Notes under the pieces: model-generated | What the model was told of the DNA's origin: nothing | The model's database searches: none | Seen by the model: only the letters and a program-made list of their open reading frames with translations | Part shown: positions 1 through 11,608 of the stretch, in pieces | Numbering within the stretch: the stretch's first letter is position 1 | Layout of the letters: the number at the start of each line of letters is the position of its first letter | Program-made: the position numbers and the translations under genes | From: Linanthus parryae | Taxonomy: Eukaryota > Streptophyta > Magnoliopsida > Ericales > Polemoniaceae | Length of the DNA: 64,000 nt | NCBI GenBank assembly: GCA_023055425.1 | Contig: JALGPY010000002.1 | Coordinates: forward strand, 137,201,927-137,265,926 | Direction of reading: 5' to 3'

Positions 1-1632
1 GTAGCGCATAACATGATATTATGTGTTACTGTTTTCAGTTTTATACCGTATATGTTAATCTACGCGCAAACTGAAATTAATTAGCATATGAGATGCATAT
101 TGAATATGATTCAACCACGCAAAACTTAATTTCACATAAGATGTAGGAATTAGTGAGTTTGGATCACATAGGATGTGAAGAATTTTGGATCTAGGAACTA
201 GGGTTTGAGCACAAGTTTGAAAAATGTGTTTTTCAAACTTGGAAACAGCTAAACTTGGGCAACAAGGCAAGGGGTTATTTTGGAAACAACTCCATAGAAT
301 GGTTCGCCCCCCTAGGGACCGTCCCCTTGCCTTGCCGCCCAAGCTAGGGCACAGCCAAGGGCCTGGGCCGGCCGAGCGTGCTGCTTGGCCGTGCGTGGGG
401 CTAGGCCGACCGGCCCAAGGCCATGCGTTGGTCTTTTGGGTGGTTCGACCATGATGATGGTGGATCCCTCGGACCGTTTTGACCCTAGTTGACCAATTTT
501 CAACTAAAATTGAACAAGATCGTTGAAATTGGTTTTAAATGTATCATGTGCTTTGTTGCATGGTGGATGAATATTGCCTAGGATGTGGTTGTTTACTTTG
601 TGGTATGGTTTACGGCCTGCAAGCTTATCAGTTAATGTATTAATTAATTTTACAGCGTGCGAGCTGATCATCTTCTCAACATGTGAGGTTTTATTTATTT
701 ATTTATTTAATTTAGATGCTTGCTAGAAATGGATAATTAGATGATAGCCAAGATCATGGAGAAGAAGACCAAAGAACCAAGAAGCCAAACAGACGATGGA
801 GGACTTGCACACCTAAGGACGCGCAACTATGGTGGAGGCACATGGAGAGGAGCTTGTCACTTTAGGGCATATATAAATTATCATTGGCATGGTAATATCT
901 TAGTCTTAGGGGCCATATCCATGCCACGTTAATTTTTATTTTGTGGATGTTTATTATTTATGTCTTGTTATTTATTTTCTGTATGGTTGATACAAGCAAA
1001 CATAACACGATAATAATAAACAAGAATGGTCTTTTATTGTGGATTGCCCAATTCAAATAAGTAGATCATGTTGATGGGATCAACCAAACAAATTAAGTAA
1101 TGACACTAAAATCCCTCTAAGAAAATATTCCGTTTTGCATTATCTTATTTTGACACCCTTCATGATCAGGTTTATTAATTTCGGGCTTGCCAAAGCAAGG
1201 CGAATTTAATTTAACATGATGCGATGCGGCGACACAAGAAAGTAATGCGTGGTTGTTAAAATAAGAGGTTAAACGTAACTAAGTAGTTTCAATTGGATTG
1301 ATGACTTAGAGGCATGACAATTGGGATTATCTATGAGATAGATAAATAAGGAGTTATTTGCCCGGTTGCACCATAAGTTGCATAAGGATGCAATTGAAGG
1401 ATGTTCCTACCTAAATAACTAATTATTGGGCGACATGCCAAAGCAAGCTCAAGAAGAAGTGAAATATGGATCCTGGACCCACTAGAAGATATATGATATT
1501 TCGCGCATTAATGGTGAGGGCTATTAATCCGAGAAAAATAGTGGGAGCTATATTTGATAATCTAGCAATTAGTGAAGGTACTTAATTGTTCAAAATACTA
1601 AAATTGCATATTTCTCATTTTGTAGAGTTCCA
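1..1632 (+). other. Leader (5' untranslated region) of copia D
   Basis: This stretch has no supportable gene. Its order of landmarks is the mirror image of the leaders at 24650-26275 and 63056-64000: a sequence like the post-primer-site region at the very start, a GC-rich patch at 300-440, the 'tttacggcctgcaagc' region near 608, and the 'aatagtgggagctatatttgataatc' type stretch just ahead of gag. The window therefore begins a short way downstream of the primer binding site. From 862 onward it is the first copy of a segment repeated at 3416. Confidence 0.75.
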
Positions 1633-2504
1633 ATGGCAAACAACAATCAAACATCGACACCATCCATACGTTCTGTCCTTGAGAAGGACAAGTTGTCAGG
1701 GAACAACTTCCTAGACTGGTACAGAAAATTAAGGATTGTCCATAAGAAATAAAAGAAGTTGTATATCTTAGATGCACCTGTTCCACCGCCACCAGCTAAG
1801 GATGCAGCCGAGACTGTCGGAAGGGCACTTCAAAAGATTGTGGACCACAATAATGATGTGACATGTCTCATGCTATGCACCTGGAGCTCTGAGCTTCAGA
1901 AGCAATATCAGAATATGGAGGGATACGATATGATCGTACATTTGAGGAAGCTCTTCCAAGAGCAGGCCCGACATGAGAGGTACGAAGTATCCAAAGCACT
2001 GTTCAAGTGTAGTTTCGCAAAGGTGTACCCAGTCGGGCCTCATGTACACTGTAGGATCGGATACATAGAGAATATCGAAAGGTTAGGCTTCCCGTTCGGC
2101 CAAGATTTGGCCACTGATCTCATCCTGCAATTGTTTCCAGATAGTTATAGCCAGTTCATCATGAACTATAACATGAATGAGATCAACAAGACTATGCCAG
2201 ACTTGCTCAATATGTTGAGGACCGCTGAACAGAGTATTAACAAGGGCAAAGACAAATCCATGATGATGTTCAACTAGAGGAAGAGAAAGTTAGTTGCTTC
2301 TACCTCCAAAGGAAAGAGAAAGAAAGTTGTGAAATCCAAGGAAACTGCCTTGAAGCCCGATGGAGGAGGGTGAATGTCACTACTGTAGTCAGCCTAGACA
2401 CTGGAAAAGGAATTGCCCCAAGTATCTAAGCTTGGAATAGTGTTTCCGACACCACCAGGTATTTTGTTATAGATGTCAATATTTCTATTTCTTCATCTTG
2501 GGTA
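1633..2504 (+). pseudogene. Copia D gag, copy 1 (broken)
   Basis: Gag packages element RNA into virus-like particles. The start at 1633 begins MANNNQTS and lines up with the start of the 1094-residue protein at 63055-59771. An in-frame stop lies near 1750; the rest reads through 1759-2277 with the conserved FQEQARHERYEVSKALFKC and PDLLNMLRTAEQSINKGK blocks, then stops. A zinc knuckle of the CX2CX4HX4C type follows in another frame near 2367-2423. At least one stop and one frameshift separate these pieces, so no functional product is expected. Confidence 0.85.
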
Positions 2505-3415
2505 TTGGATATTGGATGTGGATCTCACATTTGTCAAAATGTACAGGATTTGAAAAGAAGTAGAAGATTGGCTAAGGGGGAGATAGACTTGCGCGTCGGG
2601 AATGGAGCAAGTGTTGCTGCATTAGCTATAGGTGTGTATGAGTTATCTCTGCCTTCAAGGCTTATTTTAGAATTAGAAAATTGCTATTATGTGCGTGCTA
2701 TGAGCAGAAACATTATATCTATTTCTTGTTTGGACGAGAAAGGTTTTACTATTTCAATAAAGAACAATAGTTGTTCCATTTATTTTGATAGTATCCACTA
2801 TTGTAGTTGGCATTTGTCTATTGGATTGTGCATCTTTGATCTAAGGAAACCCATCTATAACATTAATACTAAGAGGATTAGAATTAATTAATTAAATCCT
2901 ACTTATCTATCGACTGTCGTTTAGGCCATATAAACGAGAAACGCATATCTAGACTCCATAAGGACAGATCACTAGACTCATTTGATTATGAATCATATGA
3001 GACATGTGAATCTTGTTTGATTGGGAAAATGACGAACTCATACATACCGATGTATGTGGACCGTTTCCCATGCCTGCCTGAGGTGGTTACGTCTAATTCA
3101 TTACGTTTACTAATGATTACAGTAGATATGGATTTGTGTACCTTATGAAGGCCAAATCCGAATCCTTTGAATTGTTCAAGGAATTCAAGAATGAAGTAGA
3201 GAAGAAACTTGGCAAAAGTATCAAATCTCTACGATCGGATCGAGGAGGAGAATACTTAAGCCAAGAGTTTGACGACTATCTTCGAGTGTGTGGGATCTTG
3301 TCCCAACTCACTCCACCCGGAACGCCACAATGGAATGGCTTGTCTGAGAGGAGGAATCGCACCTCATTGGACATGGTGCGGTCTATGATGTGTCAAACTG
3401 ATCTTCTAATATCGG
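2505..3415 (+). pseudogene. Copia D protease and N-terminal integrase, copy 1 (broken, truncated)
   Basis: The protease region reads LDIGCGSHIC where the family has LDTGCGSHIC, so the catalytic Asp-Thr-Gly has become Asp-Ile-Gly. The frame runs 2505-2891 through the conserved YYVRAMSRNIISISCLD block, then breaks. The pre-integrase zinc region follows near 2900-3030. A deletion of about 45 bases near 3031 relative to copy 2 joins it to the integrase core. The core (open from 3136) retains LRSDRGGEYLSQEF and the catalytic Glu in NGLSERRNR, then is cut at about 3415 by the duplication junction. Confidence 0.82.
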
Positions 3416-4190
3416 TTTAGGGCATATAGATATTATCATTGGCTTGGTAATATCTTAGTCTTAGGGTCCATATCCATGCCACGTTAATTTTTATTTTGTG
3501 GATGTTTATTATTTTGTCTTGTTATTTATTTTGTGTATGGTTGATACAAGCAAAACATAACAAAATAATAAGAAACACGAATGATCTTTTATTGTGGATT
3601 GACCAATCCAAATAAGTAGATCATGTTGATGGGATCAACCAAACAAATTATGTAACGACACTAAAATCCCTCAAAGTAAATATTACGTTTTGCCTTCTCT
3701 TATATTGACACCCTTCATGATCAGGGTTTATTAATTTCGGGCTTGCCAAAGCAAGGCGACTTTATTTACCATAATGTGATGCAGCGACACAAGCAAGTAA
3801 TGTGTGATTGTTAAAATAAGAGGTTAAACGTAACTAAGTAGTTTCAATTGGATTGATGACTTAGAGGCATGGTAATTGCGATTATCTATGAGATAGATAA
3901 ATAACGAGTTATTTGCCCGGTTGCACCAACAGTTGCATAAGGATGTAATTGGAAGGATGTTCCTATCTAAATAAGTAATTCCTTGGTGACTTGCCAAAGC
4001 AAGCTCAAGATGAAGTGAAATATGGATCCTGGAACCACTAGAAGATATATGATATTTTCCGCATTAATTGTGAGGGCTATTAATCCGAGAAAAATAGTGG
4101 GAGCTATATTTGATAATCTAACAATTATTGAATGTAGTTAATTTTTGAAAAAAAACTAAAATTGCATATTTCTCATTTTGTAGAATTCTA
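3416..4190 (+). other. Second copy of copia D leader (part of the tandem duplication)
   Basis: This gene-free stretch repeats 862-1632 almost colinearly, with scattered substitutions and small indels. It contains the same 'aatagtgggagctatatttg' block shortly before the gag start. No independent gene or promoter is apparent. Confidence 0.75.
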
Positions 4191-4968
4191 ATGGCAAACA
4201 ACAATCAAACATCGACAACATCCATGCGTTATGTCCTTGAGAATGATAAGTTGTCAGGGAACAACTTCTTAGACTAGTACAGAAACTTAATGATTGTCCT
4301 TAAGCAAGAAAAGAAGTTGTACATCTCAGATGCACCTGTTCCAGTGCCACCAGCTGAGGATGCAGCCGAGGCTGTCGTAAGGGCACACCAAAAGATTGTG
4401 GACCACAATAATGATGTGACATGTCTCATAATGTGCACCTTGAGCTCGGAGCTTCATAAGGAACATGAGAACAAGGAGGCATACGATATGATCTTACATT
4501 TGAGACACCTCTTCCAAGAGCAGGCCCGGCATGAAAGGTATGAAGTATCCAAAGCACGGTTCAAGTGTAGTCTCGCAGAGGGGAACCCAGTCGGGCCTCA
4601 TGTACTCCGTATGATCGGATACAAAGAGATTCTCAAAAGGTTAGGCTTCCCGTTCGGCCAAGAGTTTGCCATTTATCTCATCCTGCAATCGTTCCCGGAT
4701 AGTTATAGTCAGTTCTTTATGAACTATAACATGAATGAGATCAATAAGACTCTGCCATACTTACTCAATATGTTGAGGACCGCTGAACATAGTATGAACA
4801 AGGGCAAAGGAAAGGCCATAATGATGGTCAAAAAAAGGAAGAGCAAGTCAGTTGCTTCTACCTCCAAAGGAAAGAGAAAGAAAGTTTCAAAATCCAAGGA
4901 AACTGCCTTGAAGCCCGATGGAGGCGTGACTAAGGGTGAATGTCGCTACTGTAGTCTGCCTGGACACT
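4191..4968 (+). pseudogene. Copia D gag, copy 2 (broken)
   Basis: It starts MANNNQTST at 4191. A TAG stop lies at about codon 29 (FLD-stop-YRNL), where copy 1 has Trp; the reading frame then stays open from 4290 to 4970. It retains the FQEQARHERYEVSKARFKC block, the Lys-rich basic stretch and the start of the zinc knuckle (ECRYCSLPGH), where a stop ends it. The last His and Cys ligand region lies beyond the stop in another frame. It is better preserved than copy 1 but not translatable as one protein. Confidence 0.85.
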
Positions 4969-5460
4969 AACTGCCCCAAGTATCAGGAGGTTAAAAGGCT
5001 TGGAGTAGTTATTCTACCACCACCATGTATTTTTGTTGTAGATGCCCCTCTTTCTATTTCTTCATCTAGGGTATTGGGTACTGGATGTGGATCTCACATT
5101 CGTCGAAATGTGCAGGATTTGTGAAGAAGTAGAAGATTGGCAAAGGGGGAGATAGACTTGCGCGTAGGGAATGGAGCAAGAGTTGTTGCATTAGCTATAG
5201 GCGTTTATGAGTTATCTCAGCCTTCAGGGCTTATTTTATGATTAGACAATTGCTATTATGTGTGTGCTATGAGCAGAAACATTATTTCTATTTCTTGTTT
5301 GGACGAGAAAGGTTTTACTATTTCAAAAAAGAACAATAGTTGTTCCATTTGTTTTGATAGTATCCACTATTGTAGTGGGCATTTGTCTAATGGATTTCAT
5401 ATCCTTGATCTAGTAAACCCATCTATAACATTAATACTAAGATGATTAAAATTAATGAAT
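4969..5460 (+). pseudogene. Copia D protease region, copy 2 (broken)
   Basis: The remains of the aspartic protease read LGTGCGSHIRRN in the frame open at 4936-5124, so the catalytic Asp of LDTG is replaced by Gly. A stop follows after VQDL; the downstream YYVCAMSRNIISISCLDEKGF block is open at 5260-5445. The mutation differs from that in copy 1 (Thr to Ile), showing that both copies decayed independently after the duplication. Confidence 0.78.
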
Positions 5461-6500
5461 TAAATCCTACTTATCTATGGCACTGTCCTTTAGGACATAT
5501 AAATGAGAAACGCATATCTAGACTCCATAAGGATGGATTACTAGACTCATTTGATTTTGAATCATATGAGACATGTGAATATTATTTTATTGGAAAAATG
5601 ACATAAGTCCCCTTTCAATAACAAAGGTGAGAGGGCTAGTGAGTTATTGGCAGTCATACATACCGATGTATGTGGACCGTTTCCCACGCCTGCCAGAGGT
5701 GGTTATGTCTACTTCATTACGTTTACTAATGATTTTAGTAGATATGGATTTTTGTACCTTACGGAGGCCAAATCCGAATCCTCTGAATTGTTCAAGGAAT
5801 TCAAGAATGAAGTAGAGAAGCAACCCGACAAAAGTATCAAAGCTCTACGATCGGATCGTGGAGGAGAATACTTAATCCAAGAGTTTGACGACTATCTTAG
5901 AGAGTATGGGATCTTGTACCAACTCACCCCACCCGGAACACCTCAATGGAATGGCGTGTCCAAGAGGAGGAATCGCACCTTGGTGGACATGGTGCGGTCT
6001 ATGATTTGTCAAACAGATCTTCCTATATCGTTTTGGGGACATGCTCTAATGACATCTGCTTTTACCATTAACCGTGTTCCATCTAAATTGGTCATGAAGA
6101 CACCATATGAGATATGGACGGAGAAGCGCCCCATATTGTCGTTTATGAAGATTTGGGGTTGCGACGTCTATGTAAAATGTTTACAGAGTGACAGGCTCGG
6201 ATCCAAGTCAGACTAGTGTAAGTTTAAGGGCTATCCTAAGGAAACTAAAGGATATTACTTCTACAACCCAACAGAGAACAAAGTGTTTGTTGATCGGAAT
6301 AGCGTGTTCCTAGAAAGAGAGTTCATCTCTAAAGGAGCCAGTGGGAGGACTGTAGAACTTGAAGAAATTCAAGAACCACAAAACACTTGTTTGACAATGG
6401 AGCATGAACATGAACGACAAACGATTGTGGAGAAACTTGTTCGAGTAACACAAGAACTCCGTAGGTCGAGTCGGGTACGTCATGAGCCAGAGAGGTATGG
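5461..6500 (+). pseudogene. Copia D integrase, copy 2, interrupted by gypsy A
   Basis: Integrase inserts the cDNA into the genome. The zinc region lies near 5480-5590, and the core is open at 5647-6216 with VIHTDVCGPF (first Asp) and LRSDRGGEYL (second Asp). The third catalytic residue is lost: the motif reads NGVSKRRNR, with Lys in place of Glu. A TAG stop follows KSD at 6214-6216; the C-terminal part is open at 6283-6500 and ends in RHEPERYG, where gypsy A is inserted. The same pol region resumes at 44357. Confidence 0.87.
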
Positions 6501-8263
6501 TGTAACACCCCGAAACATCATAGGGGGTGTAAAACTGCAAATAAGTGAAATTTTGAATAAATATATGTGTCTTGTATGTGTAGAAAGGCTGAAACTTAGC
6601 CATGTATGAGAACAAGTCCAGCCCAGTGTTTATGACCCGAGAATAACTCAGGGTCAGAATGGATTTTTTTTGAAACTTCAAAAGAGAATTAAATTGAACT
6701 TTTCACCCCTAAGTTTTCTAAAACTGCAAATTGACCCCTAAACCTTTCCTAGCCTATTATCTGCAAGCATGATATTCCATGCAGCTCTAGAATTCTCTTC
6801 TCACTCCCATCTCATGACCTCCACGATCCATCATCATAATCACTGCCACCACTATATAAACCCCCACTACTATTCTTATTTCACCTATCTAACACTCTAT
6901 ATTTTCTCACTCTCTCACTCTAGCTCTTAAACAGCTGCACCTGCAGCTTCTTCCTCGATCCCCGTAGAGAAGGTACAATTCAGGAGCCATATATCTTCTC
7001 CGTGTCATGTAAAATTTGGGTAAGTTCTTGCATGAACTCATCTTCTTGTGACTTGAAATCGTCTGTGTAGCCTCTGATTTAGCCAAATTGAGTCCTTTAT
7101 TTAACTCTCCTGATGGTTCAGGAAGTTCATCGCACTGTGTAGGAGACACCAGTTCATTGATCTTCTTGACTGTCGCCGGATTCTACAGCCGTTCGCTGGA
7201 AGCTACAAGTACTCGTCGAAAAACTAGGTATTTCTTTTATATCTCCCTAGAATATGTCCCTCCATGCATTGCTAGTGTCTCCGAATGTTGTAGTGGGTAA
7301 ATGAGCTCCTGGAACTAGCCCTGATTCTGGTTTGATCTATGTTTGCTGGTGTTCAGTTACCATTTTCCGACTAGAGAATGCCCTAATCTTGGTCAAATCG
7401 CGGCTTCCTCGTTGCATGTTAGGATCAGGGGTCTTGGGTAGGTGATCTTAGGTCTTCTCTCTTTCGATTCCAGTGGGTGGAAGGGTTTGAAAGATTTTCG
7501 TGATCCTCTTCTCGATCAGTGTACTGGGCTGCTGATCATGTTTTGCCCTGGAACTGTGAAGTCACTAATTAGCCACGCACTTGTTACTTTGCAAGGTTTT
7601 GGAGGTCAAAAATATCTCTCTAAATCCTTGACATCATCCCCTGCATGTTATCTATATAGTGACTCTTAATTCCAAAGTTTCAATGCTTGTTTATCCTCCC
7701 AAATCAGCTGCAAATGCATTCAAATTTGGTGTTAGTTCTTATGTGTTTCTTGTAAATTTTCAGTCAATTTGCTATCCTTCAATCTAGTACTTGTGGCCTG
7801 CAAGGCACTCCTGGGGTACCCCTGTTCCTAAGGGGGCAATATACAAGTGTTTGAATGAATAAGAATCATATGCTTGTTAGGTGAATAAGGCCTCTAAGTC
7901 ACTGGTTTGAATTGTTAGAAAATGGGAATTAACTGCTTTTGAACAGGTAATTTGGTACACTTAGTTGTATAGTACAACTCTTAATTTTTTTTACTAAAGG
8001 ATTGGATGATCATGCAGTCATCATTAGGCTATGCTTAATCTCAGTACTTGTTACCTTTGTGGCTTGATTTTGCCTTCCAAAAACAAATCAAACAGAGGAG
8101 TAACAAGTAGTTGTTTCTAATTTTTCCTAGTGGTGTGGATGGGCTGCAATGGATTTTAAGTATGTGTTTGGCCATTTCACCTCCTGTAAATTGATTTTGT
8201 TATGCATTCTTAGGAAGTGTGACTCCAGTCTAGTTAATACGTATGGTAAAAATAACAATAATA

Positions 8264-8297
<34 letters not shown>

Positions 8298-9444
8298 GTA
8301 AAATAAAATAAAAAATGAAATAACAGTACATGACCCTGATGTCAAAATCCGCAACTGTAAGGGCTCACGTATCATTGTCAATCCTAAGGGGCCAAAGTGT
8401 CTTTTATTAAAATTAGGTGGAGGGGAAAGTACCATTTGTTAATCTTATGGGCGAGGGTCCATTCAATAAAACTTAAGAGGGGGGGGGGGATCGAAGTGTC
8501 TTTTCATGAACTTTCTGGCGCTATCTTGTCGGAAAATTGCAATGCAACTACTAAGGGTCAATCTGAGCTAGGGACTTGGGCATAATTTCAGTTGAGTCGT
8601 CTTGTGAATCCTAAGAAATTTAATAATCATTATTAACAAGAGATCAGTTTGGTGAGGTGTATAGGATTACAAGGAGTAACTCGGAGATAACTCACCATCT
8701 AGAAGACAGGTACGCATTGTATATGTTTTAATAATCTCGGAATGTTAGAAGTAATATGATAAGTGAGGAAATCAGATGATATACACGATCTGCGGACACA
8801 TAAAATTGATTTGTCTCCGAACGTCTAACTACTGCGGTAGAAGGCACACATGGGAACCGTTCTTCGGTCTTTACATTCATGCGCTAAGGGCTTAGTCGGT
8901 ACATTGCTAGCTCCCGACTTCTGGGCAACTAGTACTACTCTCTAGACTGACGATCCAATAGGGGTGTGCACACTAAATGTCTAGTCTGTCATGGTGGTTT
9001 ATGGAAATGGTGGGGACTGTAGAATTTACTCTAAGACTGAAATTACTCGTATGATTGTGTTGTTGTGTGCAGAATGGAACCCCAAGTTGTTGTGCGTATA
9101 AATACATCGTGTTTTGTTTTTTTTTTTCCTTCACTAATGTATAAATATATGCCTAATATTATTCCTCTATCTTTATGGTTCTAGGTGAGACGGCCGGGTA
9201 GGAAGGGAAGAAAACGTTAGAAATCGTAGTATCTCTTTTGTTGTAAATAGAAGGCATGAAAATATTTGTGTAAGTGTAAGACCGGACTTAAGGTATGTAA
9301 TCGATGTTTTGGTTTGTTTCTTTTTTCTGTTTTTCACTGCAGACCTGTAAAGCCGTCTCCTTGCCAAGACGTTATGCGTCAAGGCGAAGGGTACCCCTGG
9401 GGAGTCGTGTGTAGTTACCTATCCCTGAGGTCGGGGGTGTTACA
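6501..9444 (+). repeat. 5' LTR of gypsy A
   Basis: It begins TGTAACACCC and ends GTGTTACA, forming a short inverted terminal repeat. The 3' LTR at 41486-44351 matches along its length but differs by many substitutions and by simple-repeat length. It contains a TATA-like site near 6853 and an (AAT)-rich tract at about 8262-8300, and no gene. Short ORFs inside it are chance reading frames. Confidence 0.9.
6853..6860 (+). promoter_or_regulatory. TATA-like box in 5' LTR of gypsy A
   Basis: TATATAAA lies about 350 bases into the LTR and is followed by a pyrimidine-rich stretch, a common layout of the U3/R boundary in plant gypsy LTRs. The corresponding place in the 3' LTR (about 41843-41852) reads 'cgatatcaagcc', so the box is destroyed there. 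Confidence 0.5.
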
Positions 9445-9462
9445 GATTGTATCAAAGCACAG
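9445..9462 (+). other. Primer binding site of gypsy A (degraded initiator-Met type)
   Basis: Directly after the LTR the sequence reads 'attgtatcaaagcacag'. This resembles the plant initiator-Met primer site TGGTATCAGAGC with three or so substitutions. Its position immediately 3' of the LTR end supports the LTR boundary. Confidence 0.65.
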
Positions 9463-9517
9463 ATATGTTGAAGACAGAATTTTGAAACACGAACTAGGAA
9501 AAAAAATAAAAATAAAA

Positions 9518-9520
<3 letters not shown>

Positions 9521-9601
<81 letters not shown>

Positions 9602-9655
9602 ATAACTAGAATAATCAAATATCGCTAGGCTGGTTTGTGGGGGGGGGGGGGGGGG
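9521..9655 (+). repeat. (TAA)n microsatellite and 17-G run in gypsy A leader
   Basis: An uninterrupted (TAA)n array of 80 bases spans 9521-9600, preceded by an A-rich stretch, and a run of 17 G spans 9639-9655. The long Tyr-only and Leu-only reading frames on the opposite strand are artefacts of this array. Confidence 0.95.
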
Positions 9656-9725
9656 CGAGAGAGGCGTATGCATTACATGAGACCTCACGAACCATGTACT
9701 TACATCTCCTTTGGATGATTCTCAG

Positions 9726-10159
9726 ATGGCGCTCCACCCAGATTTGGTAAAGATGTACCGCGTCTATCCAGATCTCCGCGGTCGAGTGGAGGGCGAGTCG
9801 ATACCCGAGCTAGTAGACAGGGTGTGTGAGTTCTGCCACGTATGGGGAGAGACCAGGCTAGGTTTCGGGCATTTTCGTCATCCATTGGTTAAGGTGGGGG
9901 TGATCTTGGAGGCTTTCCATGATGAAGAGCCCTGGGCGTATCTCAGGTTGATATATGGTGGGGTGGTAGACATTAACTTTGAGCCCAACGAGGAGAATTC
10001 CTAGAGAGATGGGGAGTACTTGATGTTCCCATGTACCATTCGGGCGCTTCTCTCCTGGAGGCTGGGGCTGCGTGGGATGCTCTCGATTTGGGGGAGATCG
10101 AATACGAGGCACCTGTGTCACCACATCACATTCCACCCCCTCCTAGTGATGGCCAGTAG
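9726..10159 (+). pseudogene. Extra ORF between primer site and gag of gypsy A, function unknown (frameshifted)
   Basis: I do not recognise this protein. The ATG at 9726 begins MALHPDLVKMYRVYPDLRG and the frame runs to a TAG at 10002-10004 (92 codons). Past that, another frame continues with protein-like text (VPMYHSGASLLEAGAAWDAL, then a Pro-rich end) to a TAG at 10157-10159. This suggests one ORF of about 145 codons broken by a frameshift near 10000. The composition is mixed and hydrophilic, with aromatic residues, no zinc ligands and no signal peptide. It lies between the primer site and gag (gag starts at 19343, after solo LTR-B). A TATA-like site (10361) follows it. It could be an element-specific accessory protein, a gag-related N-terminal ORF or a captured host fragment. 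Confidence 0.55.
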
Positions 10160-10455
10160 TGCAGGTCACAGAGGTTGCTAGTGAGGAGGAGTAGGATACT
10201 GGTGTAGAATAGGAGTCGTAAGGCCGCATTGTTAGGCGAGCCTGTTTTGGTTGCAATTAGTGGTTAGCAATGGCTGTGCTATGAGGCTCATTGGTTATTC
10301 TGGTAGGGATATGTTGTTGTCTCAGGGAGACGGTAGCGTAGTAGACTTTTTTTTGGTATGTATATAAGGATCTGCTCTAGCGAAGAGCATTTGCTGGGTT
10401 GGGCCAGCTGTATTACTTTTGATATGTGTATACGGTGTACGTGTTTGGTATTATA
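10160..10455 (+). other. Gypsy A region between the extra ORF and gag
   Basis: There is no gene here. It contains TATATAAG at 10361-10368 preceded by a T-run, and ends with TTATA (10451-10455), the left target duplication of solo LTR-B. It continues at 19291 toward the gag start codon at 19343. Confidence 0.6.
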
Positions 10456-11608
10456 TGTAGCAACCCGTATTTTTATCTAGAGTTATTTTAATAATTTTGT
10501 ACAGCGTAGTTATTTTTGGAAAAAGTGAGAATCGTATTGTTTGATATTAATGTTAGTCGTAATAAGACGTTGTAGATATTAGTTAGAATCGTATTGTTTA
10601 ATAAGACATTGTAAATATTATGTGTGATTTGATTGCGTAGTGATTAACTAATTTTTTTTTGTTATAATTATTTTGATAAGCTAGATTATTGTTATAAATT
10701 ATTTTTAGATACATTTATTTTATTTCGATAGTAAGTTAATTATAAATGTTTATCAAATGTTTAGTAAATATTCATTAAGAAAAAGCGTTTAGTACTTTTC
10801 TCAAAATCAACATTGAAACTTATCTTAAAAAACTAGTCGAACTTTATTTTATTGGTCAAATTCATTTTAGTATCAGCTATTATACTTTTAACAATCAAAA
10901 TGTATATTTATCAGTCGAAATTATTTTTATCAGTCAACTTTAATTATTCAGAGTAAAAAAATCGTTCTATTTATTTTTATCTTATTAGTTGCTTGTTGCT
11001 TGTAGAACTGTCGTCGTTTTTTTAAAACTTAAGCCGCGTATTTAAATTGACCGTTGCGTTTTTAATATTAGTCGCATACTAAATCATCGAGTAAACTTTT
11101 GACCCAGCCACACCGTAGCACTACTCCTCTATTCTTCGGCTGAAAATTGGCCGCGACACACCTGGAAGCTTTCCTTCTCCCTTTGTAATTTCTTCTCCCC
11201 TTCCATCACAAACATCACCTAGTCACTTCCAACTCTTATCTCCTCCTCATATCTCCTTCTTTCCCTAGGCAACAAACCAACTACAACAACTCTCCATCTT
11301 TCTCTCTTCCTCTATGTTTTTGCCGAAGAAAGCAACCCAGAAAACACCGTCCTTTAATCCCCTGTTTTTACCAAGAACAGCCAACACCACCACCTCCAAC
11401 TCTCACTCTCTGCTCTCTCTTGTTTCACCAAGAAAACCCAACCCCAACAACAACAACAACCACCACCGAACACCACTATCAACCCCTGTTTTTTCCTCAC
11501 AAAACCCACCCACAAACAGCCCCTTCACCGCCAATCACCACCTCCAATCACCATCGCCACACACCACCGTCATCACCCTCATCTCTCACTCTCGGTCTCA
11601 CTTCTATT

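Larger units (their letters stand above)
862..5985 (+). repeat. Partial tandem duplication inside copia D (units 862-3415 and 3416-about 5985)
   Basis: Each unit of about 2.55 kb contains the last 770 bases of the leader, gag, protease and the first part of integrase, in the same order and orientation. The first unit breaks off in integrase at about 3415 and runs directly into a second copy of the leader beginning 'tttagggcatat', the same string found at the start of the first unit (862). The matching place in the second unit reads 'tttggggacat', so the junction has short imperfect homology. The two units differ by many substitutions and small indels, so the duplication is old. Its right end is set by where the first copy of integrase stops, so the end coordinate is approximate. 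Confidence 0.8.

Noticed and set aside
8127..8435. - strand frame of 102 codons with a Tyr run
   Set aside because: It lies inside the gypsy A 5' LTR and is made by the AAT repeat; no counterpart exists in the 3' LTR.
9415..9688. - strand frames consisting of runs of Tyr or Leu
   Set aside because: They are translations of the (TAA)n microsatellite.
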